Counted from the first letter of the stretch, positions 42,735 through 52,766 are shown. The stretch is 64,000 nucleotides of DNA from GCA-2401155 sp045047085 (GCA_045047085.1 JASFYT010000002.1:1-64000), one strand, 5' to 3'. Made by a program: numbers and translations. Notes: a model not told the origin generated them from the sequence alone.

Positions 42735-44445
42735 AACAAATTTTCTCGGCAGCACCGCCGGGATGGGTTACGGCGCCTTCGCGTGCAGAACTTACCGTTT
42801 GGGCATATTTCCAGATGACGCCTGAGGTGGAAGCCGTTTCGCGTGGTTTCCAAACTTTACGGCGCTCGGCCAATTCTTCATCGGACAACTGCACATTGAG
42901 TGTGCCCTTGGTTGCGTCAATTGAAATGATGTCGCCATCTTTCAGTAAGCCAATCGGGCCGCCAATTGCTGCTTCCGGACCCACATGCCCGATACAGAAA
43001 CCTCGGGTTGCGCCGGAAAAGCGTCCATCAGTAATCAACGCCATTTTGTCGCCCATTCCCTGCCCGTAAAGAGCAGCGGTGGTGGACAACATTTCGCGCA
43101 TGCCCGGACCGCCTTTTGGACCTTCATAGCGAATGACCAGAACTTCGCCTTCTTCATAGGTACGGTTGGTAACCGCTTCAAAAGCTTCTTCTTCGGAATC
43201 AAAGCAACGTGCAGGGCCCGTAAATTCCAGCCTGTCCATGCCTGCAATTTTCACAATTGCACCATCACTTGCCAGATTGCCTTTAAGGCCAACCACGCCG
43301 CCGGTGACGGTGAGTGGATTATTTGCTGGACGCACCACGTCCTGCTGGTCATTCCATTTCACAGATTCCATGTTTTCAGCAATGGTACGGCCAGTAACCG
43401 TCATGCAATCCCCATGCAAATACCCATGCTCCAGCATGGTTTTCATCAATAGCGGGATACCACCGGCTTCAAACATATCTTTTGCGATATATTTTCCACC
43501 CGGCTTCAAATCAGCAATATAAGGGGTTTTTTCAAAAATTTTGGCCACATCGAACAAATCGAATTTGATGCCACATTCATGGGCAATTGCGGGCAAATGA
43601 AGAGCAGCGTTAGTGGAGCCGCCTGAGGCAGAAACAACGGCAGCTGCATTTTCCAATGCTTTTAGCGTGACGATATCACGAGGGCGAATGTTTCTGGCGA
43701 TCAGTTCCATGACCATAGCACCGGAAGCGTATGAAAATTTGTCACGGATTTCATAAGGAGCCGGAGCGCCACAGGAATATGGCAAAGCCAGACCAATGGC
43801 CTCGGCGACGGTTGCCATTGTATTTGCAGTAAACTGGGCACCGCAAGAACCGGCTGACGGACAGGCTACCTGTTCAATCGTTTCCAAATCTTCGTCTGAC
43901 ATGTCGCCGACCGAATGCTGACCCACGGCCTCAAACACATCCTGAACGGTGATTTCGCGACCCTTGAAGGTGCCCGGCAGGATAGAGCCGCCGTAGATGA
44001 AAATTGACGGGACGTTCAAGCGAACCATTGCCATCATCATGCCCGGCAGAGATTTATCGCAACCGGCAAGTCCAACAATTGCATCATAGCAATGGCCACG
44101 CATGGTGAGTTCCACGCTGTCGGCGATCACATCGCGCGATACAAGCGACGATTTCATGCCCTGGTGGCCCATGGCGATGCCGTCGGTTACGGTAATGGTG
44201 CAAAATTCGCGTGGCGTACCACTAGCAGACGCAACACCTTTTTTCACAACCTGCGCCTGACGCATTAGCGAAATATTACAAGGGGCCGCTTCGTTCCAAC
44301 AAGATGCAACACCCACCAACGGCTGATCGATTTCAGCTTTGGAAAGTCCCATGGCGTAGAGATATGAACGGTGCGGAGCGCGCGCCGGGCCAACTGTCGT
44401 GTGGCGGCTCGGAAGCTTGCTCTTGTCGAATACTTTTGCGTCCAT
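42721..44445 (-). CDS. ilvD: dihydroxy-acid dehydratase
   Basis: 574 residues. Fe-S ligands are in VASCWNEAAPCN, GLAGCDKSLPGMMMAMVRLN and PSAGSCGAQFTANTM; the C-terminal half has GPKGGPGMREMLSTTAALYG and DGRFSGATRGFCIGHVGPEA. It dehydrates dihydroxy-isovalerate and dihydroxy-methylvalerate in valine, leucine and isoleucine synthesis. exoR follows with overlap. Confidence 0.95.
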   Translation of the reverse strand: MDAKVFDKSKLPSRHTTVGPARAPHRSYLYAMGLSKAEIDQPLVGVASCWNEAAPCNISLMRQAQVVKKGVASASGTPREFCTITVTDGIAMGHQGMKSSLVSRDVIADSVELTMRGHCYDAIVGLAGCDKSLPGMMMAMVRLNVPSIFIYGGSILPGTFKGREITVQDVFEAVGQHSVGDMSDEDLETIEQVACPSAGSCGAQFTANTMATVAEAIGLALPYSCGAPAPYEIRDKFSYASGAMVMELIARNIRPRDIVTLKALENAAAVVSASGGSTNAALHLPAIAHECGIKFDLFDVAKIFEKTPYIADLKPGGKYIAKDMFEAGGIPLLMKTMLEHGYLHGDCMTVTGRTIAENMESVKWNDQQDVVRPANNPLTVTGGVVGLKGNLASDGAIVKIAGMDRLEFTGPARCFDSEEEAFEAVTNRTYEEGEVLVIRYEGPKGGPGMREMLSTTAALYGQGMGDKMALITDGRFSGATRGFCIGHVGPEAAIGGPIGLLKDGDIISIDATKGTLNVQLSDEELAERRKVWKPRETASTSGVIWKYAQTVSSAREGAVTHPGGAAEKICYADI

Positions 44446-44780
44446 TTATCGGGTCCTTCCAGATTTCACGGCAAATTCTTAAATAAAATGATGAAGACAC
44501 CCTACGCCTAAGCGAAAGGTCGCTTCCAATAACCAAAATATGCCGCAAAAAGGTAAGAAATAGATGGGCCTTGTTTATGGCCGAATAGCGGCATTTCGAC
44601 TAAATGTGATCATAGACGAAAAACCAGCCCACTACTGTTGCAAATCTATCACAACTGATAGTGATTTTTATTGTGGTTTATCAGAGTCTTGCACAAACGG
44701 AATTCTGGCCTTTGCAGCCATGGCACGATTGTATCCAGAGCGGCACAATGCCGCTCTGGAAAACCTTCTAAAAGGAGCAA
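44446..44780. other. intergenic region between ilvD and valS
   Basis: About 335 bp on the 5' side of ilvD and the 3' side of valS. It presumably holds the ilvD promoter. No coding frame in it looks real. The only structured element is the long hairpin at 44734-44760. Confidence 0.6.
44734..44760. terminator. 12-bp hairpin downstream of valS
   Basis: TCCAGAGCGGCA pairs perfectly with TGCCGCTCTGGA around CAA. It lies 20 bp beyond the valS stop. No U-tract follows in either direction, so termination may be inefficient or Rho-dependent; 3' end protection is an alternative. Confidence 0.6.
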
Positions 44781-47615
44781 TCAAGCTTCGCTTACACGCT
44801 CGAAAGCGTTCGCTACGCGCACTCTTTGAGCTTTGTAATCATCCAGCTTGGCGCGTTCTTCGGTAATGATGGCTTCCGGGGCGTTGGCGACAAATCTTTC
44901 ATTGCCCAACTTTCCATCAAGCCGCTTGATTTCACCATCAAGCTTTTTCAACTCTTTTTCTAGACGCGTTTTTTCTTCACCAAGATCGATCAAGCCAGCC
45001 AGAGGTAGGCAGGCAGTGGCTTCACCAACAACGATTTGTGCTGAACCTTTTGGTGCTTCATCTGCCAGTTCGATATTTTCAACTCGTCCAAGTTGGCGTA
45101 ACGCTGCCGCATGGGTTTTTAACCGTGCCTTGGTCACATCATTGGCTCCGGCCATTATCAGAGGGATGAATGCTCCCGGTTTGATGTTCATTTCAGCGCG
45201 AACAGAGCGCAATTCAGTAATCAATCCAACAAGCCAGTTAATTTCATCGGCAGCAGTTTCGTCACCGGCACCACTTTTTGGCCATGGCGCATGGCAAAGA
45301 ATTGTATCTCGCTCAGCAGTTTCTGCCCAAAGCTCTTCGGTCATGAAAGGCATGAACGGGTGCAGCATTGTGTAGATTGCGTCCAGCACATAGCCACAGC
45401 AAATTTGTGCCTCAGCCTTTGCCTCTTCATCGTCGCCAGCAAAAACCGGTTTCAACAGCTCCAGATACCAATCGCAATATAGGTTCCAGACAAATTTATA
45501 GGCAGCACCAGCAGCATCGTTAAAACGATATTTTTCAATATTGCCTGTGACTTCAGCAACTGCTTTGTCCAACTCAGTCAATATCCAACGATTAACGGTG
45601 AGTTTTACGTTTGCACGATCAATTGCAATGCCATGCTTTGCGCCATTCATACCTGCAAAACGGGTGGCGTTCCAAAGCTTGGTGCCAAAATTGCGGTACC
45701 CGGCGATACGGGCAGGGTCCAGCTTCACGTCCCTCCCCTGCGCTGCCATAATGGCTAATGTAAAGCGAAGCGCATCCGCACCATATTCTTCAACCAAATC
45801 CAATGGGTCGATAACATTGCCCTTGGACTTGGACATTTTGGCGCCGGACTTATCACGCACCAGCGCATGTACATAGACTGTGTGGAACGGTTCAACCGGA
45901 TTACCATCTGCATCCTTCATAAAATGAAGCCCCATCATCATCATGCGGGCAACCCAGAAGAAGATAATATCAAATCCCGTTACCAAAACATCTGTCTGGT
46001 AATATTTATCGAGTTCGGGCGTTTTTTCCGGCCAGCCGAGAGTAGAGAACGGCCAAAGTGCAGAGGAGAACCACGTATCGAGGACATCTTCGTCGCGGAT
46101 CAGTTCAACTTCTTTGCCATAATGAAGCTTTGCAGCAGCCAGCGCTTCTTCTTCAGATTTTTCAACGAAGACGTGTTCATCAGGACCATACCACGCCGGA
46201 ATTTGATGCCCCCACCATAATTGTCGCGATACACACCATGGCTGGATGTTTTCCATCCAGTTATAATAAGTGTTTTCCCATGTCTTTGGCACGAAATTAG
46301 TACGTCCCTCGCGCACTGAAGCAATTGCTGGTTTGGCGAGAGTTGCCGCGTCCACATACCACTGGTCCGTGAGAAAGGGTTCAATTGGAACGCCGCCCCG
46401 ATCCCCATGCGGCACCTGATGGGAGTGCTTTTCTACTTTATCGAGAAGGCCGGCATCTTCAAACATTTCAACAATGATGTCGCGTGCCTTGAAACGATCC
46501 TTCCCACCCAATTTCGCGATGAGAGTCTCGACCTGACTATCTTCCAGCCCCTCAATAAATTCTTCATTGTCTGCAAGGAATATGGAGCCGTCTGTATTCA
46601 AGATATTGATCGCCGGTAAATTACAGCGTTTACCTACTTCGAAATCATTGAAATCATGAGCCGGGGTCATTTTTACGGCACCTGTGCCCTCTTCAGGGTC
46701 AGGATATTCATCGGCAACGATTGGGATTTTACGCCCTACCAAAGGCAGGATCACATGCTTGCCGACCAGTGATTTATAACGTGGGTCATCCGGCGCAACA
46801 GCAACGCCGGTATCGCCAAGCATGGTTTCAGGCCGTGTGGTGGCAACTACCAGATAATCTCTGGTTTCATAGCCTGCCGGATCACCATCAGATGGTTTCC
46901 ACGCGGTCTTTTCGCCTTCGTCGTCGAGATTATATGGATGCTCGTAGCTTACGCCCTCTTCCAGTGGATAGCGGAAATACCAAAGATGGCCCTTTGTCTC
47001 CACCTGTTCCACTTCCAGATCTGAAATTGCAGTCAGTAGTTTCGGGTCCCAGTTTACAAGACGCTTGTCCTTGTAGATCAGACCTTCCTTATGGAGCGAT
47101 ACAAAGACTTCCAGCACGGCCTTCGACAAGCCTTCATCCATGGTGAAGCGTTCGCGCGACCAATCACAGGATGCGCCCAAACGCCTTAGCTGATTGAATA
47201 TTGTGCCGCCGGATTCCTTTTTCCACTCCCAGATTTTTGCGACGAATTCTTCTCTGGTCATATCGCGGCGATGTTGTTGCTTTTCCATCAACTGGCGTTC
47301 AACAACCATTTGGGTTGCGATACCTGCATGGTCCATGCCCGGTTGCCACAATACGTTTTTCCCACGCATACGTTCAAAACGGATCAATATATCCTGCAGC
47401 GTATTATTGAGCGCGTGCCCCATATGGAGCGAACCGGTGACGTTTGGCGGCGGAATTACAATGCAATAGGGATCGGCGTCTTCACGTGCTCCAGCACCGG
47501 CTGCAAAAGCATCCGCATCATCCCACATTTTGGCAATGCGAGGCTCTACGGATTTGGCATCGAAATTCTTTGCCAGCTTGGGTTCGATGATGTCACTTTG
47601 GGTGTCGTTGGGCAT
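44781..47615 (-). CDS. valS: valyl-tRNA synthetase
   Basis: 944 residues, class I. HIGH motif in PPPNVTGSLHMGHALNN near residue 55, the editing (CP1) domain between about 220 and 390 (ARPETM-like TTRPETMLGDTGVAV), KMSKS in SGAKMSKSKGNVIDP near 590, anticodon-binding helices, and the C-terminal coiled coil typical of ValRS (EEKTRLEKELKKLDGEIKRL). Attaches valine to tRNA-Val in the cytoplasm. Confidence 0.96.
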   Translation of the reverse strand: MPNDTQSDIIEPKLAKNFDAKSVEPRIAKMWDDADAFAAGAGAREDADPYCIVIPPPNVTGSLHMGHALNNTLQDILIRFERMRGKNVLWQPGMDHAGIATQMVVERQLMEKQQHRRDMTREEFVAKIWEWKKESGGTIFNQLRRLGASCDWSRERFTMDEGLSKAVLEVFVSLHKEGLIYKDKRLVNWDPKLLTAISDLEVEQVETKGHLWYFRYPLEEGVSYEHPYNLDDEGEKTAWKPSDGDPAGYETRDYLVVATTRPETMLGDTGVAVAPDDPRYKSLVGKHVILPLVGRKIPIVADEYPDPEEGTGAVKMTPAHDFNDFEVGKRCNLPAINILNTDGSIFLADNEEFIEGLEDSQVETLIAKLGGKDRFKARDIIVEMFEDAGLLDKVEKHSHQVPHGDRGGVPIEPFLTDQWYVDAATLAKPAIASVREGRTNFVPKTWENTYYNWMENIQPWCVSRQLWWGHQIPAWYGPDEHVFVEKSEEEALAAAKLHYGKEVELIRDEDVLDTWFSSALWPFSTLGWPEKTPELDKYYQTDVLVTGFDIIFFWVARMMMMGLHFMKDADGNPVEPFHTVYVHALVRDKSGAKMSKSKGNVIDPLDLVEEYGADALRFTLAIMAAQGRDVKLDPARIAGYRNFGTKLWNATRFAGMNGAKHGIAIDRANVKLTVNRWILTELDKAVAEVTGNIEKYRFNDAAGAAYKFVWNLYCDWYLELLKPVFAGDDEEAKAEAQICCGYVLDAIYTMLHPFMPFMTEELWAETAERDTILCHAPWPKSGAGDETAADEINWLVGLITELRSVRAEMNIKPGAFIPLIMAGANDVTKARLKTHAAALRQLGRVENIELADEAPKGSAQIVVGEATACLPLAGLIDLGEEKTRLEKELKKLDGEIKRLDGKLGNERFVANAPEAIITEERAKLDDYKAQRVRVANAFERVSEA

Positions 47616-47720
47616 TGTAATTTATCCAGAATTCAACAGTCTATTTGGTAAACCCAATGCGTGCTGACAAGTCAACCTGCGTTTTGAAACAGGGATAATA
47701 AATCAACGGCGGTGCGGCCC

Positions 47721-48359
47721 TTATTTTTCCCGGACGTTAAGATGTTCCTGCCATAAAATCCATGAAAGCGACGAGAGCATGAACACAAAAGACAGACTCA
47801 CCAGCGCACCAATGGTTTTCGATAGAACGGTTTCTTCACTGCCATACACCACCAATGCAGCTATCAGCAGCGGAAAGAGCGTTCTCAGCAACATCGCAAC
47901 AAATTTATTGAATCTGTCACAAGGTGGTATCAGCACCGATATCCCGATAGCGATCATTGCGACAAGGCTATATTTCACATGGGTTATAATGGATGTGATG
48001 GGCGCGCGACCATCGGTGCTGGCATAACCATCTACTATCAGGCGATTTTCTGAAATGTCACATATTGCCAGAACGAGAATTGCCAGCATCAAAATATGCG
48101 ATAGTGATCGGTTTGCATCATATGAGAAGGATGCGGCAAGGCAAATTAAACCGGTGCTATAAAAAAAAACAAAGGCACTATCGACTAGGAACGCAACTTT
48201 CAGAGCCTCAGGTGCAACATCCGGTCGATACAAGCCACCGATTGTAAGCACAGCCTGACGACCATCTGGAAACAATACAGATATAAGAGCAAAGCCAAGC
48301 GCTAGTAAAAAAGCGATACCAAGAGTTTGGGAAGCTACAATATAAAGATGATCACGCAT
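47721..48359 (-). CDS. hypothetical membrane protein
   Basis: About 212 residues with six likely helices (for example QTLGIAFLLALGFALISVLF, FLVDSAFVFFYSTGLICLAA, HILMLAILVLAICDIS and FPLLIAALVVYG). A DISENRL stretch with acidic residues lies at the centre. GGAGGGG is about 13 bases before the ATG at 48359; a TTG at 48389 is possible. Family unknown. It lies between ssb and valS on the same strand. Confidence 0.65.
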   Translation of the reverse strand: MRDHLYIVASQTLGIAFLLALGFALISVLFPDGRQAVLTIGGLYRPDVAPEALKVAFLVDSAFVFFYSTGLICLAASFSYDANRSLSHILMLAILVLAICDISENRLIVDGYASTDGRAPITSIITHVKYSLVAMIAIGISVLIPPCDRFNKFVAMLLRTLFPLLIAALVVYGSEETVLSKTIGALVSLSFVFMLSSLSWILWQEHLNVREK

Positions 48360-48393
48360 ACTAACTTTCGCCCCTCCAGTTAGAACCAAATAC

Positions 48394-48419
48394 CAAAACG
48401 GGGTTCTCTCGAACCCCGT
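48394..48419 (-). terminator. Rho-independent terminator of ssb
   Basis: On the minus strand ACGGGGTTC pairs with GAACCCCGT around a GAGA tetraloop and is followed by TTTTGG. It sits 10 bp beyond the ssb stop codon. Confidence 0.82.
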
Positions 48420-48429
48420 AAATCATTAA

Positions 48430-48921
48430 TCAAAATGGAATTTCGTCATCCATGTCATTGCCACCCATTGGCGGAGCGCCGCCACCACCGGATTGACCGC
48501 CGCCTGAAGGTCCGCTTTGGCCGAAGTTTCCACCGCCGCCACCGCCGCCGCCACCGCTGCCACCTTCGCTACGACCGTCGAGCATGGTCAATGTGCCATT
48601 GAATCCTTGGAGAACAACCTCAGTTGAATAACGGTCCTGACCATTATTATCCGTCCATTTGCGCGTTTGCAGAGCGCCTTCAAGATAGACTTTGGAACCT
48701 TTTTTTAGATACTGTTCAACGATCTTGCAAAGACCTTCGTTGAAAATCACCACACGGTGCCACTCGGTTTTTTCCCGTCGCTCACCGGTGTTTTTATCAC
48801 GCCAGCTTTCAGACGTGGCAATGGACAGATTGGCGATTGGTCGCCCGTCCTGAGTGCGGCGAATTTCCGGGTCAGCGCCCAGATTACCCACCAGAATTAC
48901 TTTATTTACGCTACCTGCCAT
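48430..48921 (-). CDS. ssb: single-stranded DNA-binding protein
   Basis: 163 residues. The OB fold covers residues 1-110 (NKVILVGNLGADPEIRRTQD, EKTEWHRVVIFNEGLCKIVE, KVYLEGALQTRKW). A Gly/Ser/Gln-rich linker follows, with the acidic tip DDEIPF that recruits partner proteins. The ATG at 48921 is preferred to a TTG one codon earlier. It is divergent from uvrA across a LexA box, as in many alphaproteobacteria. Functions in replication and repair. Confidence 0.95.
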   Translation of the reverse strand: MAGSVNKVILVGNLGADPEIRRTQDGRPIANLSIATSESWRDKNTGERREKTEWHRVVIFNEGLCKIVEQYLKKGSKVYLEGALQTRKWTDNNGQDRYSTEVVLQGFNGTLTMLDGRSEGGSGGGGGGGGGNFGQSGPSGGGQSGGGGAPPMGGNDMDDEIPF

Positions 48922-49286
48922 CAAATTCTTCCCTGTTGGCTTGAAAGGGCATAGACCCGCCCTGAATTGAGATTGCGGCCATCATATTCAATTAATCATC
49001 GTAAATCGCTGTTTTCAGGTGCTGTCCACATTTATTTTGTTCTTCTTATGTTCTCATTAAGGATAATATCTGATATTGTCAAATTGACAACGAATCTGCG
49101 ATGGCAAAAATTTTGCCAAATTTGTGTTGAAGAAAATTTTATATTGCCTTTTATTGGCAGTAGTCACCCTCTAGGATCGAAAATCCTATGGAATGCGGCA
49201 ATTGAAACCTTTTGGGGAAATCCTTGGGGGAAAAACACTTGAGTGAAACCTTCGGGGAAACCCGAGTTTAATGGAATAACCGGTAT
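48922..49286. promoter_or_regulatory. divergent ssb-uvrA promoter region
   Basis: 365 bp without a gene. It contains one LexA box (49039-49053) and, near the uvrA start, three GGGGAAA-like repeats (about 49212-49260). AT-rich stretches around 49055-49100 may be promoter elements. Frames inside look like chance. Confidence 0.75.
49039..49053. promoter_or_regulatory. LexA (SOS) box, alphaproteobacterial type
   Basis: GTTCTTCTTATGTTC is an exact GTTC-N7-GTTC match, the LexA operator of alphaproteobacteria. It is placed between the divergent ssb and uvrA genes and probably controls both. Confidence 0.88.
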
Positions 49287-52202
49287 ATGGCTGAGCTTAC
49301 ACATATTTCAGTGCGCGGTGCGCGCGAGCATAATTTGAAGAATATTGATATCGACCTACCGCGTAATGAGTTGATCGTAATTACCGGTCTATCTGGTTCG
49401 GGCAAGTCTTCGCTTGCCTTCGACACAATTTATGCCGAGGGCCAAAGGCGTTATGTGGAAAGTCTTTCCGCTTATGCCCGGCAGTTTTTGGAGATGATGC
49501 AAAAGCCGGATGTTGATCAGATTGACGGGCTCTCGCCGGCAATTTCGATTGAACAAAAAACCACCAGTCGCAATCCGCGTTCCACCGTTGGCACGGTTAC
49601 CGAAATATATGATTATATGCGGCTATTGTTTGCGCGTGTTGGTGTCCCATATTCACCAACCACTGGTCTGCCGATTGAAAGCCAGACCGTGAGCCAGATG
49701 GTTGATCGCATCATGACGCTTGAAGAAGGCTCGCGCCTTTATCTACTTGCGCCGATTGTGCGGGGCCGCAAGGGCGAATATCGCAAAGAGCTTGCTGAAC
49801 TGACCAAGAAGGGATTTCAGCGGATTAAAATCGATGGCACCATCTATGAAATTTCTGAGGCACCTGCCCTCGATAAGAAATATAAGCATGATATTGATGT
49901 GGTGGTCGACCGGGTGGTGGTGCGTGAAGATATTGCCGCTCGTCTTGCTGACAGTCTTGCGACCTGTTTGAAGCTATCGGAAGGGCTCGCCGTTGCGGAG
50001 CTGGCTGACAAACCGATCAAGGTGGTAAAATCAACCAATAAATCGAAAAACGAGACCCATGAGCGGATCGTGTTTTCGGAAAAATTTGCCTGTCCGGTGT
50101 CAGGTTTTACGATTGCTGAGATTGAACCGCGTTTATTTTCCTTCAACAATCCTTTCGGTGCCTGCCCCCATTGTGACGGGCTTGGTACGCGCAAGGGGAT
50201 TGATGCGGAAATGGTGGTGCCTGATGATAGTCTCTCCATGCGTGGCGGGGCCATTGTTCCCTGGTCAAAATCCTCCACCCCCTCCCCTTATTATGCCCAA
50301 ACCCTTGAGGCGCTGGGCCGCCATTATGAATTCAAACTGTCGGATAAATGGAGCATTTTGTCTGATGAAGCGAAGGACGCGGTTCTTCATGGCACCGGCA
50401 AGACGGAAATAGATTTCACCTATGACGATGGCTTGCGCTCCTATAAAACGCACAAGACTTTTGAGGGTGTTATTCCCAACCTACAGCGGCGTTGGCGCGA
50501 AACGGATAGCTCCTGGGTGCGCGATGAAATTGAGAAGTTCATGTCCAACAGCCTGTGTGAGGCTTGTGAAGGCAATCGACTGAAACCTGAGGCTTTGGCT
50601 GTCAAGCTGAATGGCCTTCACATTTCACAAGTTACGGTTCAGTCGATTAAGAATGTTTACACGTGGTTTGACGACCTTCACAATCATTTGGACGAAAAAC
50701 AAAACGCCATTGCCTCGCGTATCTTGAAAGAAATTTGCGAACGCTTGCGGTTCTTGAATGACGTTGGTCTTGAATATTTAAGCCTGTCTCGCAATTCAGG
50801 CACTTTGTCCGGTGGAGAAAGCCAGCGCATTCGCCTTGCTTCACAAATTGGCTCCGGCCTTACCGGCGTGCTTTATGTGTTGGACGAACCATCGATTGGC
50901 CTGCATCAGCGCGATAATGCGAGGCTTCTCGAAACCTTGCGCCATTTGCGCGACCTCGGCAACACAGTGATTGTTGTTGAACATGATGAAGATGCAATTT
51001 TATCAGCTGATTATCTTGTCGATATTGGTCCAGCAGCAGGTATTCACGGCGGCGAAGTGGTGGCTAAAGGATTACCAGCCGAAGTAATGGCTAATCCAAA
51101 ATCTCTAACCGGGCAATATCTCACCGGAAAGCTTGCAATTCCTTTGCCTGAAAAACGGCGCAAGGCCAAAAAAGGCCGTTTAATAAAAGTTTTTGGTGCA
51201 ACGGGCAACAATCTTAAGAAGGTTACGGCACAAATTCCGCTAGGTCTTTTCACCTGTGTTACCGGAGTTTCTGGTGGCGGCAAATCTACCCTTCTGATTG
51301 AAACTCTTTATAAGGCCGCTGCAAGGCGTATTTCCAGTGCCCGAGCGGTGCCTGCACCATTCGAAAAGATCGAGGGGCTCGAACATATCGATAAAATCAT
51401 CGATATTGATCAAAGCCCTATTGGTCGTACACCGCGATCCAATCCGGCGACCTATACCGGCGCCTTCACTCCCATCCGCGACTGGTTTGCTGGTTTACCG
51501 GAAGCCAAGGCACGTGGTTATGCGCCGGGTCGTTTTTCCTTCAACGTGAAAGGTGGACGGTGCGAAGCCTGTCAGGGGGACGGGCTGATCAAAATTGAAA
51601 TGCATTTTCTGCCTGATGTTTATGTCACATGCGACGTGTGCGATGGCGATCGTTATAACCGGGAAACCCTTGAAGTTGTGTTTAAGGGAAAATCCATTGC
51701 CGATGTGCTCTCGATGACTGTTGAAGAAGCGGCCAGCTTCTTTCAGGCGGTCCCTTCCGTGCGCGACAAGATGGAGACGCTCAAACGCGTAGGCCTTAGC
51801 TATGTCAAAGTTGGCCAGCCAGCCACCACGCTTTCAGGTGGAGAAGCCCAACGGGTGAAGCTTGCCAAGGAATTATCGCGCCGGGCTACCGGGAAAACGC
51901 TCTATATTCTGGATGAACCAACCACCGGACTTCATTTTCATGACGTGGCAAAATTGCTTGAAGTGCTGCATGAATTAGTGGATACGGGAAATACAGTGGT
52001 CGTCATTGAACACAATTTGGAAGTGATCAAGACTGCCGACTGGATTCTCGACCTTGGCCCAGAAGGCGGCGATGGCGGCGGCGAACTTGTGGCAAGCGGC
52101 ACACCGGAAGAGGTTTGCAAAGTTGAGCGTTCCTATACCGGGCAATATCTGAAAGAAATGCTGGAACGACGCCCACAAAACAAAGCTGATGCGGCAGAAT
52201 AA
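49287..52202 (+). CDS. uvrA: excinuclease ABC subunit A
   Basis: 971 residues. First ATPase: Walker A TGLSGSGKSSLAFD near residue 33; zinc finger CPVSGF with CPHCDGLGTR near 260-285; signature LSGGESQRIRLASQIG near 500; second Walker A TGVSGGGKSTLL near 655; second zinc finger CEACQGDG and CDVCDGDR near 760-790; signature LSGGEAQRVKLAKELS near 850; Walker B LYILDEPTTGLHFHD. It recognises bulky DNA lesions with UvrB in nucleotide excision repair. SOS control through the upstream LexA box is likely. Confidence 0.97.
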   Translation: MAELTHISVRGAREHNLKNIDIDLPRNELIVITGLSGSGKSSLAFDTIYAEGQRRYVESLSAYARQFLEMMQKPDVDQIDGLSPAISIEQKTTSRNPRSTVGTVTEIYDYMRLLFARVGVPYSPTTGLPIESQTVSQMVDRIMTLEEGSRLYLLAPIVRGRKGEYRKELAELTKKGFQRIKIDGTIYEISEAPALDKKYKHDIDVVVDRVVVREDIAARLADSLATCLKLSEGLAVAELADKPIKVVKSTNKSKNETHERIVFSEKFACPVSGFTIAEIEPRLFSFNNPFGACPHCDGLGTRKGIDAEMVVPDDSLSMRGGAIVPWSKSSTPSPYYAQTLEALGRHYEFKLSDKWSILSDEAKDAVLHGTGKTEIDFTYDDGLRSYKTHKTFEGVIPNLQRRWRETDSSWVRDEIEKFMSNSLCEACEGNRLKPEALAVKLNGLHISQVTVQSIKNVYTWFDDLHNHLDEKQNAIASRILKEICERLRFLNDVGLEYLSLSRNSGTLSGGESQRIRLASQIGSGLTGVLYVLDEPSIGLHQRDNARLLETLRHLRDLGNTVIVVEHDEDAILSADYLVDIGPAAGIHGGEVVAKGLPAEVMANPKSLTGQYLTGKLAIPLPEKRRKAKKGRLIKVFGATGNNLKKVTAQIPLGLFTCVTGVSGGGKSTLLIETLYKAAARRISSARAVPAPFEKIEGLEHIDKIIDIDQSPIGRTPRSNPATYTGAFTPIRDWFAGLPEAKARGYAPGRFSFNVKGGRCEACQGDGLIKIEMHFLPDVYVTCDVCDGDRYNRETLEVVFKGKSIADVLSMTVEEAASFFQAVPSVRDKMETLKRVGLSYVKVGQPATTLSGGEAQRVKLAKELSRRATGKTLYILDEPTTGLHFHDVAKLLEVLHELVDTGNTVVVIEHNLEVIKTADWILDLGPEGGDGGGELVASGTPEEVCKVERSYTGQYLKEMLERRPQNKADAAE

Positions 52203-52208
52203 GGCACT

Positions 52209-52766
52209 TTACCAGACCGGCTCATCATATATCTTCTCACCTGCAATGGTAATTCCTTTGATATAGGCCTCACCATTGGATGCTACTGAAAGTACTACAC
52301 CCAACTTTCTATCCCGACGGAATTTTTCGAGCTCTTTTGCGCGCTTCTTTGGCGCGTAATAGCGGCTTTGTGGGAATTGTATTCTATAGCGGCCAGTGTC
52401 CTTGCCCGGCACGTAATTGATCTTTCCCTTGATAAAAATGGAAACATGATCAGATGGAATTTCATGCCAGAGCTTTCGCGCTACCCAGAATTCATCTTCG
52501 CCCTTTTCCAATTCCACGAAGACATCATTTTTCCGTTTGAATGAAAAATCGATTGAAGTCGTTCCTTTGATTAAAGGACCAACCGTCAGATTGAGCGTTG
52601 TGTAGTGGCCACGAAATAAATCGCGCGGATCAACGAAGCCGCTCTCCAGCAAAACCTCCTGTCCGCTCTCAATTTGAATGGCGCGTTTAAATAACATTCC
52701 TGCAATTACCGTGGTTTGAAGCGTGGCAATTAATATGGCCGCAAACAGAAAGACACGTTTGGTCAT
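52209..52766 (-). CDS. GDYXXLXY-family membrane-anchored protein
   Basis: 185 residues. One N-terminal helix (VFLFAAILIATLQTTVIAGM) and then a domain of beta strands. The family motif is present in altered form: RDLFRGHYTTLNL, with His for Asp and Leu for the last Tyr. It overlaps the DUF2157 gene by four bases (ATGA), the usual partner of this family. Function unknown; the pair may form an envelope complex. Confidence 0.75.
   Translation of the reverse strand: MTKRVFLFAAILIATLQTTVIAGMLFKRAIQIESGQEVLLESGFVDPRDLFRGHYTTLNLTVGPLIKGTTSIDFSFKRKNDVFVELEKGEDEFWVARKLWHEIPSDHVSIFIKGKINYVPGKDTGRYRIQFPQSRYYAPKKRAKELEKFRRDRKLGVVLSVASNGEAYIKGITIAGEKIYDEPVW

Noticed and set aside
44564..44866. 100-codon frame entering the valS 3' end
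   Set aside because: It contains the hairpin at 44734-44760 and ends inside valS on the opposite strand; no family resemblance.
48480..48560. GC-rich repeated codons in the ssb linker, considered as a tandem repeat element
   Set aside because: They encode the normal Gly-rich SSB linker.
48967..49242. Open frame of 91 codons across the ssb-uvrA gap
   Set aside because: It runs through the LexA box and promoter region, has no ribosome-binding site and unusual composition.
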